Shown here in pieces: positions 34,327 through 45,371 of a stretch of DNA of 64,000 nucleotides. Source of the DNA: Phytophthora sp. 'mugwort' (taxonomy: Eukaryota; Oomycota; Peronosporomycetes; Peronosporales; Peronosporaceae). The stretch lies in assembly GCA_033558025.1 (NCBI GenBank), contig JAUCEF010000016.1:2170001-2234000 (forward strand), in the 5' to 3' direction. How positions within the stretch are numbered: the first letter of the stretch is position 1; each line of letters opens with the position of its first letter. Under the pieces are notes generated by a model. It saw nothing but the letters and a program-made list of their open reading frames with translations. It made no database searches and was not told where the DNA came from. A program made the translations under genes and the position numbers.

Positions 34327-35300
34327 TCATCCAGACGAAGGAATATACAGTTGACCGGGTTCCATCTCGAAGAAAGAGTACAACAGCATTGCGTAACTTC
34401 TTGAGAATAACTCCACAAATATTTGGGAGTATATCTTGTACCAAAGACCTTGATTTTTTATGGTCTTCGACACGAGGAGTGCCGGACGTAGAGCCGGTGA
34501 CAGTTCATTCAGCTTCAGCACGTCTTGGCACAAATTATTCAACGCGTGTGCAGCACATCCAAATGCAAACGCAACATGCTTATCACGCTGAAGTATACGG
34601 CGCACAGCGCGCATTAGATTGCACGAGTTCGGATATAAAAACAAGACAACTTGATTCTTAAGAAACCCGCGGAGGTGTGCGATTTATTCTGTAATCTTTA
34701 CATCCGCTTCTGATTCTTTTTCAGGTCTGCTTGCAGATACTCAACGAACCAAGCCCTCAGGTCATGGGCAATTACATCGGACATGGTCCGAGACAGCACA
34801 TTTGTAGCTCCATTAACACCAATCGTAACAGCTTCAGCATGACTAAGCGTTCCCAAGCTGTATCCCCATCATCATATTTTTATGCGTGCTATCCAAAAAC
34901 GTAGTCGCAATTTCGTCCTTTGAAGAGGACCACCCTGGAGAAGGAATACTAATGAAGATTTGCCACAAGGATACTTGAAAAGATCAAACTCCACTGCCGT
35001 TACATGAATAGCTGCGGCAAATAATTCACCCACGGTACGTTGCTGTTCCCGGGTGTAGGTAGGATACGACTTGGCTTTCAACATGCCCACCACTGTGGGT
35101 TGATATGGGAGCCTTTCGTCGTCATCACTTGCCAGCTCTAGATGCTCGGGAGCACGGCCAATATTCCGAGGAGTAGCGTCTCCCTGCGTTTTCATGTTCT
35201 TGTACACATTAGACGTGGACTGTGACAGTGGTTACACTTCGTTCGCTTCGTCAGAAAGTTTGGACCCACGTATGCCTTGCCAAAATGGTCCCATTGTCCG
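34327..35300 (-). pseudogene. Second decayed hAT transposase fragment
   Basis: On the minus strand a BED-finger-like piece (KCNHCH context near 35210-35240) is followed by GELFAAAIHVTAVEFDLFKYP near 34965-35035. Further on, at 34327-34644, lies AFGCAAHALNNLCQDVLKL with LVSKTIKNQGLWYKIYSQ, the hAT motif in which a G/C-x-AHxLNNL sequence precedes VSKTIK. Stops and frame changes separate the pieces. It differs from the element at 26968-29565. Confidence 0.6.
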
Positions 35301-35806
35301 CCTCGCTTGCGCCCTGTCATCTTGTGGGTTTGCTTCTGACAGTGAAAAAAATATAAGTGGATGGATGTTACACCAGAAGCCGTGGAGCGGTCTTACCATT
35401 TGCGGTCGCATCAGGCAATCGATCGGCAACTGGCTGGCAACTGGCTGAATTAAAAGTGGCTGAATCAAGGCATGTTTCCGTTGCGGCAGAGACGACAAAA
35501 GAAAATGTCAAACCAAAAAGGACGTTACCAACGTTCGGTTTGGTTCGTCATGGCGACCGCAAAAAACAAACCTTCAATATGTGCTACAGGCTAGAGCAAA
35601 GGAGACCTGGCACCCTAGCCCCTTGTTAGTTCATTTTTTAGACATTGAATGAGTGAAATGTACAACAAGTATCATTGCCTATTGTCATAGCTAAGCGATT
35701 AATTAAACACATAGCCCTAATAACGGATATGGCCAAATAGTATACCGCATAATATACGATATTAGACTATTAAAAGCAACACGGTATACAAATCGGTGTA
35801 GGTATA

Positions 35807-37118
35807 CTACCAACACCAGTCAGACAGAAGACTCAGAGTCCCAAATGATGAACTCATCCAGATCTCAAGCCGGGCTTCCTCTATGTCGTCACCTTCGGAT
35901 CTCTCGTCGCGAGCTTGCCACTTGCGGATAAAAACCAATTTCACCATAGACGTCATGGCGGCTGATGTGCCATTCCTCAAAGCACGGCATAAACCCTGCC
36001 GCCGCCACAGAACGGCTAACAACGTCATCAGGCACATCTTTCCAGGCCGTTTGCACCCACTGGACGACGTCTGCTACTAGGAGGCTGCTTCGGGTTGGCT
36101 CTCATCGTGTACTCCATACGGTCCGAGTTTTTCCAATCGTTGATGATGACCGAGAGCTTGTCCTTAAAAGACTTGTAAATGTCGATACCCCCGGCTTGCA
36201 CATACGGCGTTAAGCCCCCAGGAACACGAGCATCTACACGTTCTTCTTTCAAAATTGCGCTTTCACCACCTTAGAATTGTGCGCACGCATTGAATCCCAA
36301 ACAACCGCCTTGCCAGGCGTTGCAGCATCTAAAACGGAGGGAACACGAGATCGAGCCACTTGATCAACAACTGTGAGTCAACACATGCTCGCTTCTGGTA
36401 CGTCACGTATGAGTTGCCAATCCTCTCGATCTCACCATCATGACGAGCGCCTTTCCACACAACAAGTGGCGGCAGCTTACGACCAGACGCTGGCACAGCC
36501 AATACAGCTGTCACACGCATAGATGCGAATCCCGTTGACTTGAGCACGACGTGACGGGCGCCCATGGTGTCGATTGTCTGGTGGTCTGGGTCCTCGAAAT
36601 AACCGCTGTTTCGTCCATCAGGACGGTGTGATTTAGATTCAGCAAGTGGTGCGCGATGCCAGGAACGCCATGGAGCTCACGGCTCTGTCCGTCAGCACAT
36701 CATCCATGAGCACTGCCAAGTTCCTTGTCCGACGTAGCGATAGAGCGTACTGACGCATGAAGTCGTCAACCGAATTGCTTGAACCGACAAAGCTATCGTC
36801 TCGAAGCTCAGATTGAGCGAGATCTTCCCCCATTTAAGCGATCATGTCCCGCGAGAACTTTTTCTTCTCGGATCGAAGGAATAACACTTGGTCGAAGATC
36901 ATGTCCTCCACCTCAGCCAACCGAGGCCTAGCGCCAGCACCCTTTAGACGAAGGTTGGAGACGGGGGCATTTTTGATCGAGTCCTTCTGCTTCCACCAAT
37001 AGCGGACCTGGGCCGCGGGATTTTCCAACCACGCTCGTTTTGGAAATGATTGGCCGCCTTCGCAGGAGTCTTGCCGTGGAGGTGACGACTTCCTTCTTTT
37101 CGGCCATGGTTTTGGCAA
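35807..37118 (-). pseudogene. Decayed pogo/Tigger-type (DDE_1) transposase
   Basis: Minus-strand pieces keep the order of a pogo-like transposase. 36834-37118 has a CENP-B-type helix-turn-helix region (VRYWWKQKDSIK, RLKGAGARPRLAEVEDMI). 36639-36833 continues with DDFMRQYALSLRR. 36329-36565 is the DDE core (TMGARHVVLKSTG, MRVTAVLAVPASGRKLPPLVVWKG). A shifted frame gives VVWDSMRAHNSK, and 36028-36252 gives VPGGLTPYVQAGGIDIYKSFK, typical of the third catalytic region. Several frameshifts and stops break it. Confidence 0.75.
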
Positions 37119-38051
37119 CGCGAGATGGAGACATCGTGTGACGCGGTAAAATTGCGTGGTGCTTGTCGAGGGGGTGGTTTTCGAGTAGTGATGTCTGATA
37201 GTGAAGTGGTAAATAGCAAACTGACATGACGCAGAACCCGCCGTGCGTTGAGGTATACAAATTGGAGGGGGTACAGTATACTCATCAATCCAATCACATT
37301 TGAGAGGAGATATTCAATTCGGAAAGAAAATGCTATTGTGAACGTCACATGATATGTCCTATTTTTTGCAAATCGACCACTTTATAGTCGATTTAGGCTT
37401 ATATATACGACGTAGCCCTTCATATATATATATATAAACAGAACGTCAGTCCGATTTGTTGTATCCCAACCGCTATTCATATATCACATGTTGCCGTCGA
37501 TTTAGCGTCAAATCGCTTCGAATGCCCATTTAACACTGGACATTCGAGGTCGTCGCTATATATATATATATATGTATAAACGATGTCGATGTCGCTATTA
37601 TCATTAAACAAGGGATAACTATACGTATTACGATTGAAAAAGCTTAGAATACGTATGCATATCTCAAATCTGTTAGGAATGAAAATGTCTTCATTTTGGG
37701 GCGCAGTTGCTGAATTATTTGCTCATTCGAGACTCAATCCGCGCAAGGCTATTTTAATAGCGGTGCTATAAAAGCTCGTGGTGTCCTATGCTTTAAAGAA
37801 TGGACATTTTACATGCAGAACTCAGATTTAATTTTTCTCCTACCCTGTTTTAGTATGTTTTCAACCCATCCAAAACGGCCTAACCGAGCTGGACATATAT
37901 TGGTCGGTTGTCACAAATACATGTATTTGGCCATAAGCTTATCCGTTAATTGGAGCCGACGATTCCATTGGTTGAAGTATTTTGAGACCCTGTCAAACGT
38001 GTTGGAGTCAGATATCCTTTTGGGGACTTCAAGGGAAAATCAAAAGTCGTG
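37119..38051. other. AT-rich spacer with (TA)n microsatellites
   Basis: No gene is seen. TA repeats occur near 37420-37436 and 37556-37573. Confidence 0.6.
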
Positions 38052-40062
38052 ATGGAGACGCTGCGCGGTGTGTTCCCCGCGTTGCCGACGGAGGCGCTTC
38101 TTCGTGTGGTGCGTATGGCTGCACGCTTGAAACCCCCACGACCACCACCACTGGAGGCACATATCACTCATATCCGTTGTGTATGCAGCTGGAGGTCTGC
38201 GATCAGAGTGTGGCGATGGCATCCACTTGGTTACTCGAGAACGACTGGCAAGATCTCATGGACGAGGCCGACGCTGAAGACCAAGAGGAGGAGGAAGAGG
38301 ATGAAGAAGCTGCATCTCCTATTGCTAGAGCCACGCAGCCTGGCGCTGCCGCCACGGACAGAGACTTAGCTCTTGACTCGACTACTGCACTAGAGCAGGC
38401 CAGAACCATGGTGGTGTCTACTGAAGTACAAGCTGCAAGTGGAGATGGGCGCGAGCAACTTGTAATGGGGCCGTTCTTCGCCCGTCGCTCGGTTACTGAG
38501 TTTCCGTTTCATGAAGAGTTCGATAGTGAGGACGAGGACGACGCTGCAGAGGGGGACGAAGGTGAAGATGAAGATGAAGATGAGGAGGAAGACGACATGT
38601 ATTATGATTCGGGAGATGAAGGGGCATTCAGAGTGCGGGGAGTGACGCCTCTGGCCAAGAGAATAAAGATCACCAAGTCGAGAGAGAGAGATGAAGCCAA
38701 AGCAGACGACTTCTGGGTCATGTTTGATGACCAGGTGGTGATCAAGAGCATGATTGGTATGGTGTATTTGTACATTTTATTTATTTATCGTCTTGTTGGA
38801 ACTGATACTTATGTGCGAGTCAGAGCTGCTGAACACGACGTTGAGCAAGCTGGCACACAATAAAGTGGTATTGCTGAAACAACCAGCGAAGGAACTGGAT
38901 GAGGTATGTTGACGAATTGAGTATGTATGGTGGAACTTTGTTTGACTCGTGCTGTCGAACGTTATCAGGCAGCAGCAACGGAGAAGCTGAAATCCGTGTT
39001 GTCCCCAACTGTAACTGCTAGCAATGCGGTGGCTGGTGGACCAATGCAATCTTCTCGAGATGCAAGTAATCGAATAACTGTGGCGAGTCTGCTTAATGGA
39101 AGCAGTCTTTCCACTGCGCAGTCTGGAGATGAACCATCTTTGACGGAATCACCAACCATTACGGCTTCTGAAGCCCCGGTTGGTCAAAAGAGGAAGCGGG
39201 GAGACGAACCGGCAGGTGAAGAATCTCCGCGTCAAGGATTTTTTGTGCGCCATTGATTGTGATTTGTGTTTAGTGTATTTATGTATGCATCTGACCGCAA
39301 ATGATACGTTTGTAGGCGTACTTCTTTCCTGTAAGGGAATTGGACATGGTGTGGCGCACCGTGCTGCATGCACACTTATTTAAAAGCCGATTTGGGGAAA
39401 AGATTGAGTTTCACACGGCTTCAGGTGGACCGTAAGTGTTCCATAAATTGTTCATACAATTTATTAAACCCTTTAACCTGCTGACTGGTTACAGTTTCTT
39501 CTGTGTGCCAAAGGTTTAGTAAGCGGGACTTTGACGAGCTGATGCACATCCAGACCTCATCTGCATCGTCTCGCTCAGCATCACTTGAGTTCTCTCCATT
39601 GTCAATGCTCAAGTGCTGCTTGATTATTCCCTGTCAAGCGAACGAGGAGGAGATGTTTCGCGTAGGAAGAAACATTCACGGCATGTTGAAAGTCCAAGGA
39701 AGTTTGTACTACCAGATGATTGAGACCCCGCCCTACGTAAATGCAGCCAGTCCTCGTAACCATGATTTTGAGCTGCTGAACGAAGATGGAAAGCTGACGG
39801 AAGAACGCTTCCGCCAGTTTGCCCGATATCGTGTAAAAGAAGAAGAGGTTGGATTGGGTGTTGTGCAAGGCTCTGTGCTTGACTTATTAGCTCATTGTGT
39901 TCTGCTGGTTCTGTATCTTGTTTTCAGTCGAGAGCGGCAGAGACTGCTGTCCCAAGCAAAGTCAGCGGGGATCCCTACATGTCGTATCAGCAACCACGCA
40001 AGACAAAATACTGCCTCGAGGTACTTGATGCTTCCAACTGGACTTCTCGCCTTATCGAGTAA
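38052..40062 (+). CDS. CUE-domain acidic nuclear-type protein, multi-exon, 3' part disrupted
   Basis: Model exons: 38052..38108, 38189..38756, 38824..38903, 38969..~39245, then ~39316 onward. Further 3' introns (GTAAGT...TTACAG before 39496; 39846..39927) are less certain. Exon 1 plus exon 2 restore a CUE ubiquitin-binding-like domain: METLRGVFPALPTEALLRV joins LEVCDQSVAMASTWLLEN. Next comes a strongly acidic region with a KRIKITK-type basic motif, then a Ser/Thr-rich linker with QKRKRG. Exon 5 begins AYFFPVRELDMVWRTVLHAH. The 3' frame reaches WTSRLIE and then a stop at 40060. One base later the other frame continues smoothly (MLKAKLDGTFVSTALQVNAIS), pointing to a 1-bp deletion. The gene sits alone in repeat DNA and may be decaying. 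Beyond the CUE part I recognise no family. Confidence 0.5.
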
Positions 40063-40259
40063 TGCTGAAGGCTAAGCTGGACGGCACGTTCGTGTCGACA
40101 GCACTACAAGTCAATGCCATCTCTTACAGCGGTTCCAAGCTTGTCTGTGTGAACTGAACGGTTAATTTACCCAGTACTATCTGCAGAAGACTAACAGCAT
40201 CGACATTTACGACACCGAAAGAGGAAAATGTCCGGTTTGTCGTCATATTTGACTTCAGA

Positions 40260-40495
40260 TGCCACTAAGAGCGACGTACACCAGCTGTCATTGTCTCGTT
40301 GACGCGTTCTCGCGATACCAAAGTCTGTCTGTCAGCTTGGTGTCGTGATCTTCGTTGAGTAGGATATTTTTGGACTTCACGTGAGGACGAATCACTTGCA
40401 GATCTAGTGAGTGCATGTACGTGTGCGCATGCGCCATGTGCAAGCGCTATCGTCAATTTGTCCATATTCAAACCCATTCGGGTGCTATTTCTCAT
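40260..40495 (-). pseudogene. Protein-kinase (TKL-like) catalytic-loop fragment
   Basis: The minus strand reads RPHVKSKNILLNEDHDTKLTD, recognisable as a kinase catalytic loop (normally HRDLKSKN(I/V)LL) followed by KLTDFG. Here HRDL is RPHV and the DFG Phe/Gly are lost. After a frameshift, RERVNETMTAGV matches the activation segment of oomycete tyrosine-kinase-like kinases. Upstream, MGLNMDKLTIALA resembles the helix before the loop. Only about 75 codons remain and the frames are broken, so it is a gene relic. Confidence 0.65.
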
Positions 40496-40661
40496 CTACG
40501 TATTGAGTTAGGCTCGCAAGCCACGCCAGCCATAATCCTCAGATGCACCACAGAAATCGGCGAGTGAATCCCGCCAATAATCTGGTAATGCGCAAGGTAA
40601 TAATTGCCACCAGCCCCACTTCCGACAAGAATTTATTCACGTCAACTGAGTGCTTTTACGC

Positions 40662-40838
40662 ATCTCCGACAGCAACATCTTCACCATGATTTCCACAGTT
40701 GAAAAGCTCGTATTCACCTCTCCTTGTTCGGCTCAATATTCGAGCAAAACTTGCGTCGAGTGTGGGCTCATTCATTTTTCGAATGGAGAACTGACTGGTC
40801 ATGTGCCCGCAGCAAAGTCCCGTAAAGACTTAAATTGA
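40662..40838 (+). pseudogene. Possible TnpB/Fanzor-like zinc-ribbon fragment
   Basis: The frame contains AQYSSKTCVECGLIH followed about 20 residues later by SRKDLN and a stop. This resembles the C-terminal zinc ribbon of TnpB/Fanzor proteins (Y[TS]SKTCxxCGxxH ... DR(D)(L/I)NAAR). The second CxxC pair and any RuvC-like core are not visible, so only a relic is proposed. Chance similarity is possible. Confidence 0.3.
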
Positions 40839-41540
40839 TGCAGACCTGTACAGCTTTGTGGTCACATTCGCGTACACTTTGGTATGTTCCAGCAATCAAG
40901 CAAGTGCTGGAAATGTGGGATTCTGAGTGTAGAAGAGGCCGAGGGTCACCAAGTGACCCCCTTGAAAACCTTCGCGACGTATTCGTGACGATCTGATTCT
41001 ACGCACGCGTTTTGTTCGGGTTCGCACGCTACCGTTGTATTCGCCTTTGGTGTGCTGAATTAGAAAAAAAAAAACTGAGCTCTCGGTCATGTGCACGCGC
41101 ACTGGTGTCTCGATGGACTAACCATCGGAGTATATGACGATCGCATTCATCGTTGTGGTGACAACAGAGGGGACATTCTGTCGATGAACTTGGTCAACGT
41201 CTTAGTATTCATCTTAACCTGGACATGTCCACCGAGAAAGCCCATTTACAGTCGGCGGATACTCCAGCTGAAAACGAGGAGGAAGGATTTCTCGTCGAGA
41301 GGCTTCAAAACGCTGCTGCCTTGCGCAACAGGAGCCGCAGTATGCTATGATGCGCAGCTATCCGGCCCTCACGTTATGAGTTCTACCATGGACCATGCTT
41401 TTGTCCGCGATAATACATTTTTATCGCGGACAAATGCAAAGTACATGTACTGTATTATACTATATGTAGTATTATTATACATATGAATTTTTCATTAGAC
41501 TGGAGTCCCTTGAACGTTGGTTAGCGGGGTAACTTTGAAG

Positions 41541-42746
41541 CAGGGCTCCCGATAATGGCGCTAATCCCATGTCAATAAAATAGCTGCCTATAAATTATGC
41601 ATCTAGAACACGACACAACTTACATACATAATGGCCATTAATGTGATTAATGGTTAATGTATACTGAAGTAATTATCTACTCAATGCACTCGTGAACAGT
41701 TTGTGCGTCCCAGTAGCGCTCATTCATGCGAAGAAATGGATCATTTCTAACAATATTAGCAGCAGCGAATGGCGGTGTATTCCGTAAGTTACACGAGCAA
41801 CGCTGAAAAGAAGCTATGCTTGATTCGAAGTTGGAGGTATCGTGCCGACTTGGACATAGGCGCTCTTCTTCGATCCGAGGCGCGCCTTCTTGAATACCGA
41901 CGTAAAAGTCGATATAGGAGGCTGGCTCAGGAATCAGTGCACACTTTGCTTTTCTTGGCGACTCAAAGGTGCTGCTGATTAAGCTGGATCTTGACACAAG
42001 CTGACTCAAGATCAGGACTAGCCACTATAAGTCATTTAGTACCTTAAACAAACTAAAATTGTTACAGCAAAAGGGAAATAATAACACTTTACCCAGGTAC
42101 CGCTTTAAAGGCGGGTTGCTTTACCAACGCATCAAAGAGAACTCGGACCTTCCACGACTTGACGCAGTCAGACTGTGTAGCTGCATGGACACTGACTCAA
42201 TACGACGTAACGTTACCAACACTGCCTTCATTTTCTTGTTTTCCCCGTAGATGAGAGGAGCTCAATAAGAGCGTCATCGTTTCGGTCGATAAACTCTAGT
42301 AGCTCGAAATAGCGGGTCAACATTTTGAATGTGCCCCCCCCCCCATCTCGTCGCTTGACGAATTACCGGGTTAAGCTCAGTTAAAACCTGTATTATAAGC
42401 TTGGGGAAAAGTAGAAGAAGGCTATTTGCTTCGGCGAGAAGCGAGGAACTGGTGGGAGCCTCGAGACGACGAGGTCAGCCATCCTCGGAGGTAGGAAAAC
42501 TATGCTCAATACGGGAGAACTCGAAAGGTTGGTTGGCATGTCTTGATGCTTAGAAAAGGTAATTTTTAGCTACGGTCATATTTGCGACCTTTAATAATGC
42601 CTGCGTAAAAAATCAACCATACATAAAGCATGCGTAAGAACCCCACCCATACATAATTGATGTACAGCCTATAAGCTGCTCCCATATATAATGGAGGTGA
42701 TTAATGTACATTAATTTATGTACTTACGCATTAATCGGGAGCCCTG
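41541..42746. mobile_element. Non-autonomous hAT element with perfect 8-bp target duplication
   Basis: The left end is CAGGGCTCCCGATAATG and the right end, in reverse complement, is CAGGGCTCCCGATTAATG. The terminal inverted repeats begin with 13 identical bases, and CAGGG is a typical hAT terminus. The element is flanked on both sides by the direct 8-mer CTTTGAAG (41533-41540 and 42747-42754), the target-duplication length of hAT transposons. The 1206-bp interior is AT-rich, holds a C11 run and repeated CATACATAA-like motifs, and encodes no recognisable transposase (one 110-codon minus-strand ORF at 41677-42009). Confidence 0.88.
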
Positions 42747-43085
42747 CTTTGAAGGGACTCGACTCTTAAGTCGGTTTTAGATATTCCAAAACTTCCGTCG
42801 CTTTAGAGCGTCGCCGCCTTGGACCAGGCGTCTTCCCAAGGCGACGTCTACTTGAAGGATCTATGGCAGCGGGAGGGTGTTCGTGTGGAGTCTTCGCTTT
42901 TCGAAGAGCCTCCAAGCGATAAAATGCATTTGCCAGGGGTCGCATCTAAAGGTCTACAAAGGGCACCCTGAGGCTCAGGTCCAAGTGAGTTAAGCTTCCT
43001 TAAACTCACTTAGCAATTCACCTTGCAAGCCACAAACGTCCTCAAGTTCGAAGCCTCTCCGTCCGGTCACGCACTAGTCTCGACC

Positions 43086-45371
43086 ATGCGTATCGCAGCT
43101 GTGCTCGCTGTTGCGTCCGCATACGGCGTGTTCATCGACGCGCTGACTCAGAATGAACCGAACCACCCAATGCTGCGCGAGCTCAGTAGTGACGAGAACC
43201 AGTCGCACGAACCGTCCCCTGCGCTTTTCCTCATGGCGGAACACAATTACTACAGCTCGTGCTCCTGGGGCAACGACTTGAAGTGCGAAATGACGCAGCT
43301 AGTGAACGATCTCAAACTTGGCACCACGTGTGACGTCCCTGTGCCCGTCCCCGTGGACAACTACGTGGCCGACAAGCGCAAAAACAAGTTCGACAATGGC
43401 CTTGAAACGACGAAAAGGCCGTTCATCAAGATTGAATCCACTCACTCGTCAGCATCCTCGACGACCGGGAAGGTCGCATGGGCCGGATACATGAATAATC
43501 CGTTGACTGCGCAGAGCAAGATCACGTTTCCGGCTGTTGGTGTGTATGAAACAACGATCGTGGCCAAGGACTATGACCGTGAAGACGCGTGCGACGGATG
43601 CATCGCAGTCCGTGACATGTTCCGGCCTCAGTTCAAAGCTGGGACCTGTCCGATCGCTCCCGTCTCACCTGCAACTCTGACTTCCACTTCACTTGAAAGT
43701 TTCAAGAACCACGAAGAAAAGTTTGACGGGTTTGTTCACGACAACAATGTGCAGAACAATGTAGAGAGTGAAGGCGACTGCGGTACTTCGGTGTCCAAAG
43801 TGGCGGTCTTTGGGGCGACGTCGGCGAGTCAAGCAGCCAAGTGTTTTAACGCTGCGGCTTTAGAAGCGAATGTTTACCCGCTCAAGGTGTCGCCCTTCCC
43901 TTCTGCTCTTCAGGTGGAGACAGAGTCTCTGGAATCGACGAACAATGACAAGTGTCACTGGAGCTGCGAGAAGTCAAGAGCGTTAAAGGAAAAATACCAC
44001 GCGTACTCGTGCGTTGATAGCAATCCGGAAGAACAGTGTCTGGGTGAGGCCACGTGCGGGTTTAATGTGGCCCTATCGGCGAGAGGTAATGACGTGGTCA
44101 CCGCGTCTGTATCGATTCCGGATGGCGTCAAGAGTGCCTCCAACTCGGTACTCGCTGCCTTGCCGAACCCTCCTGCCAACCCTGATTCCACCAAGCACGT
44201 CTACTTCAGCGTCCCTTGTACGAGCTTTGACAGCACAAACCCCGAGTGCCAGTACATCGTTAAGTTGTCTGAACTACTTACCGTCGAGACCGGATTCGCA
44301 TCCTCCTTCCCGCATCCAGCAGCAGAGAACGGGAAGAGTAACGAGTTTGTATTCTGGCGCTACAATCTCGACGGCGGGGTATGGGTGGAATGGAACCCGA
44401 GCAGTGACAGTGATATCGCCTTCTTGGATGCAAGCACTGACATCACCGTCCAGGCCTGGTCGGCGTGCGGACAGATCGGAGAAACGATTCAGTTCCAGGT
44501 CAACCTCTACGTGCACAGCGAGTTAACGTGCAGCGACTTCGACGACATGTGGACGGGTGTGGATGTGTGCAAGGAAGACGATACGTATTGCACAGTACAG
44601 TCTAGTGATTTCACTCTTCTTAACCTGAATTACGACTACACAAAGATTGTGCCTCACGCCGACAATACCGTGAGGGGCACCGTCTCGATGGAGTGTTCAA
44701 TCATGGTGAAGGAGAGCAGCTCCGACGCACCTGATACGACATTCGCTACACTAGTGGACGAAACAGCGGCGGAGACTTTGTCCAAGAACTTTGCTGTCGA
44801 GCTTGTGAACAGTCCCCACACTGCACAGAAGACAACGGGCAAGATCCAGTGTATGTTCACACGTGCCCCGCATGTCAACGGCATGATGCTCTCCTACGAC
44901 CCGGCAGAAGACCCGCATTCACTCACTTGCCACCACACCTTCCACATTACCGACTGTAAGGGACCCGAACTTGTCCATGGCGAAGCAGAGGACGTGTGTG
45001 CCCACGAATGCGCGGGCTCATCGAATCCTGGTGTGAACGAACACTGTGACGGAACAATTGTGACTTCGACTGCCTCGGCTACCGTCGTCTCGGACACTGC
45101 GAAAACGTGCTGCACCGACTGTGACGTCGGCCTCACGTGCGTCGAAGTCAGTTCAACGCAGGTCAGCCGTTGCGAGATTCCAGAGTCGTTTCTGATGCTC
45201 GCAAAGCTGGCCGCTGCTGAGCAAAGGGCGTTTGCTACCGAGACGACAACGGCGTTGCTCGGAGCCAGTGCCATGGTAGCTGTGATTGCGCTTGTCGTGG
45301 TGAAGCGCCGTGCAGATGCCGTCGCGCGTGCCCGAGAGTCCGAGGATGCGTATTACCCGCTGCTCGAGTAA
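43086..45371 (+). CDS. Cysteine-rich single-pass surface protein, shorter paralog
   Basis: 761 residues. The first 20 or so (MRIAAVLAVASAYGVFIDAL) look like a signal peptide, which decides the ATG at 43086. The ectodomain is long and Cys-rich, with conserved marks shared with the minus-strand neighbour: YVADKR near residue 93, CDGC near 175, FVFWRY near 420, an FDDMW segment, TDCKGP and CCTDC. Near 720-745 a hydrophobic segment (MVAVIALVVV) is followed by KRR and a short cytosolic tail ending DAYYPLLE. This is the topology of a type I membrane protein. I do not recognise the family. Convergent orientation and matching motifs show that it and 46664-49927 are paralogs. A cell-surface or wall-associated role is an inference. 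Confidence 0.8.
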   Translation: MRIAAVLAVASAYGVFIDALTQNEPNHPMLRELSSDENQSHEPSPALFLMAEHNYYSSCSWGNDLKCEMTQLVNDLKLGTTCDVPVPVPVDNYVADKRKNKFDNGLETTKRPFIKIESTHSSASSTTGKVAWAGYMNNPLTAQSKITFPAVGVYETTIVAKDYDREDACDGCIAVRDMFRPQFKAGTCPIAPVSPATLTSTSLESFKNHEEKFDGFVHDNNVQNNVESEGDCGTSVSKVAVFGATSASQAAKCFNAAALEANVYPLKVSPFPSALQVETESLESTNNDKCHWSCEKSRALKEKYHAYSCVDSNPEEQCLGEATCGFNVALSARGNDVVTASVSIPDGVKSASNSVLAALPNPPANPDSTKHVYFSVPCTSFDSTNPECQYIVKLSELLTVETGFASSFPHPAAENGKSNEFVFWRYNLDGGVWVEWNPSSDSDIAFLDASTDITVQAWSACGQIGETIQFQVNLYVHSELTCSDFDDMWTGVDVCKEDDTYCTVQSSDFTLLNLNYDYTKIVPHADNTVRGTVSMECSIMVKESSSDAPDTTFATLVDETAAETLSKNFAVELVNSPHTAQKTTGKIQCMFTRAPHVNGMMLSYDPAEDPHSLTCHHTFHITDCKGPELVHGEAEDVCAHECAGSSNPGVNEHCDGTIVTSTASATVVSDTAKTCCTDCDVGLTCVEVSSTQVSRCEIPESFLMLAKLAAAEQRAFATETTTALLGASAMVAVIALVVVKRRADAVARARESEDAYYPLLE

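Noticed and set aside
35738..37290. Terminal inverted repeats for the pogo-like element
   Set aside because: GGTATACAAAT occurs near both ends (about 35783 and 37253) but in the same orientation, so it does not form inverted termini. Borders were left open.
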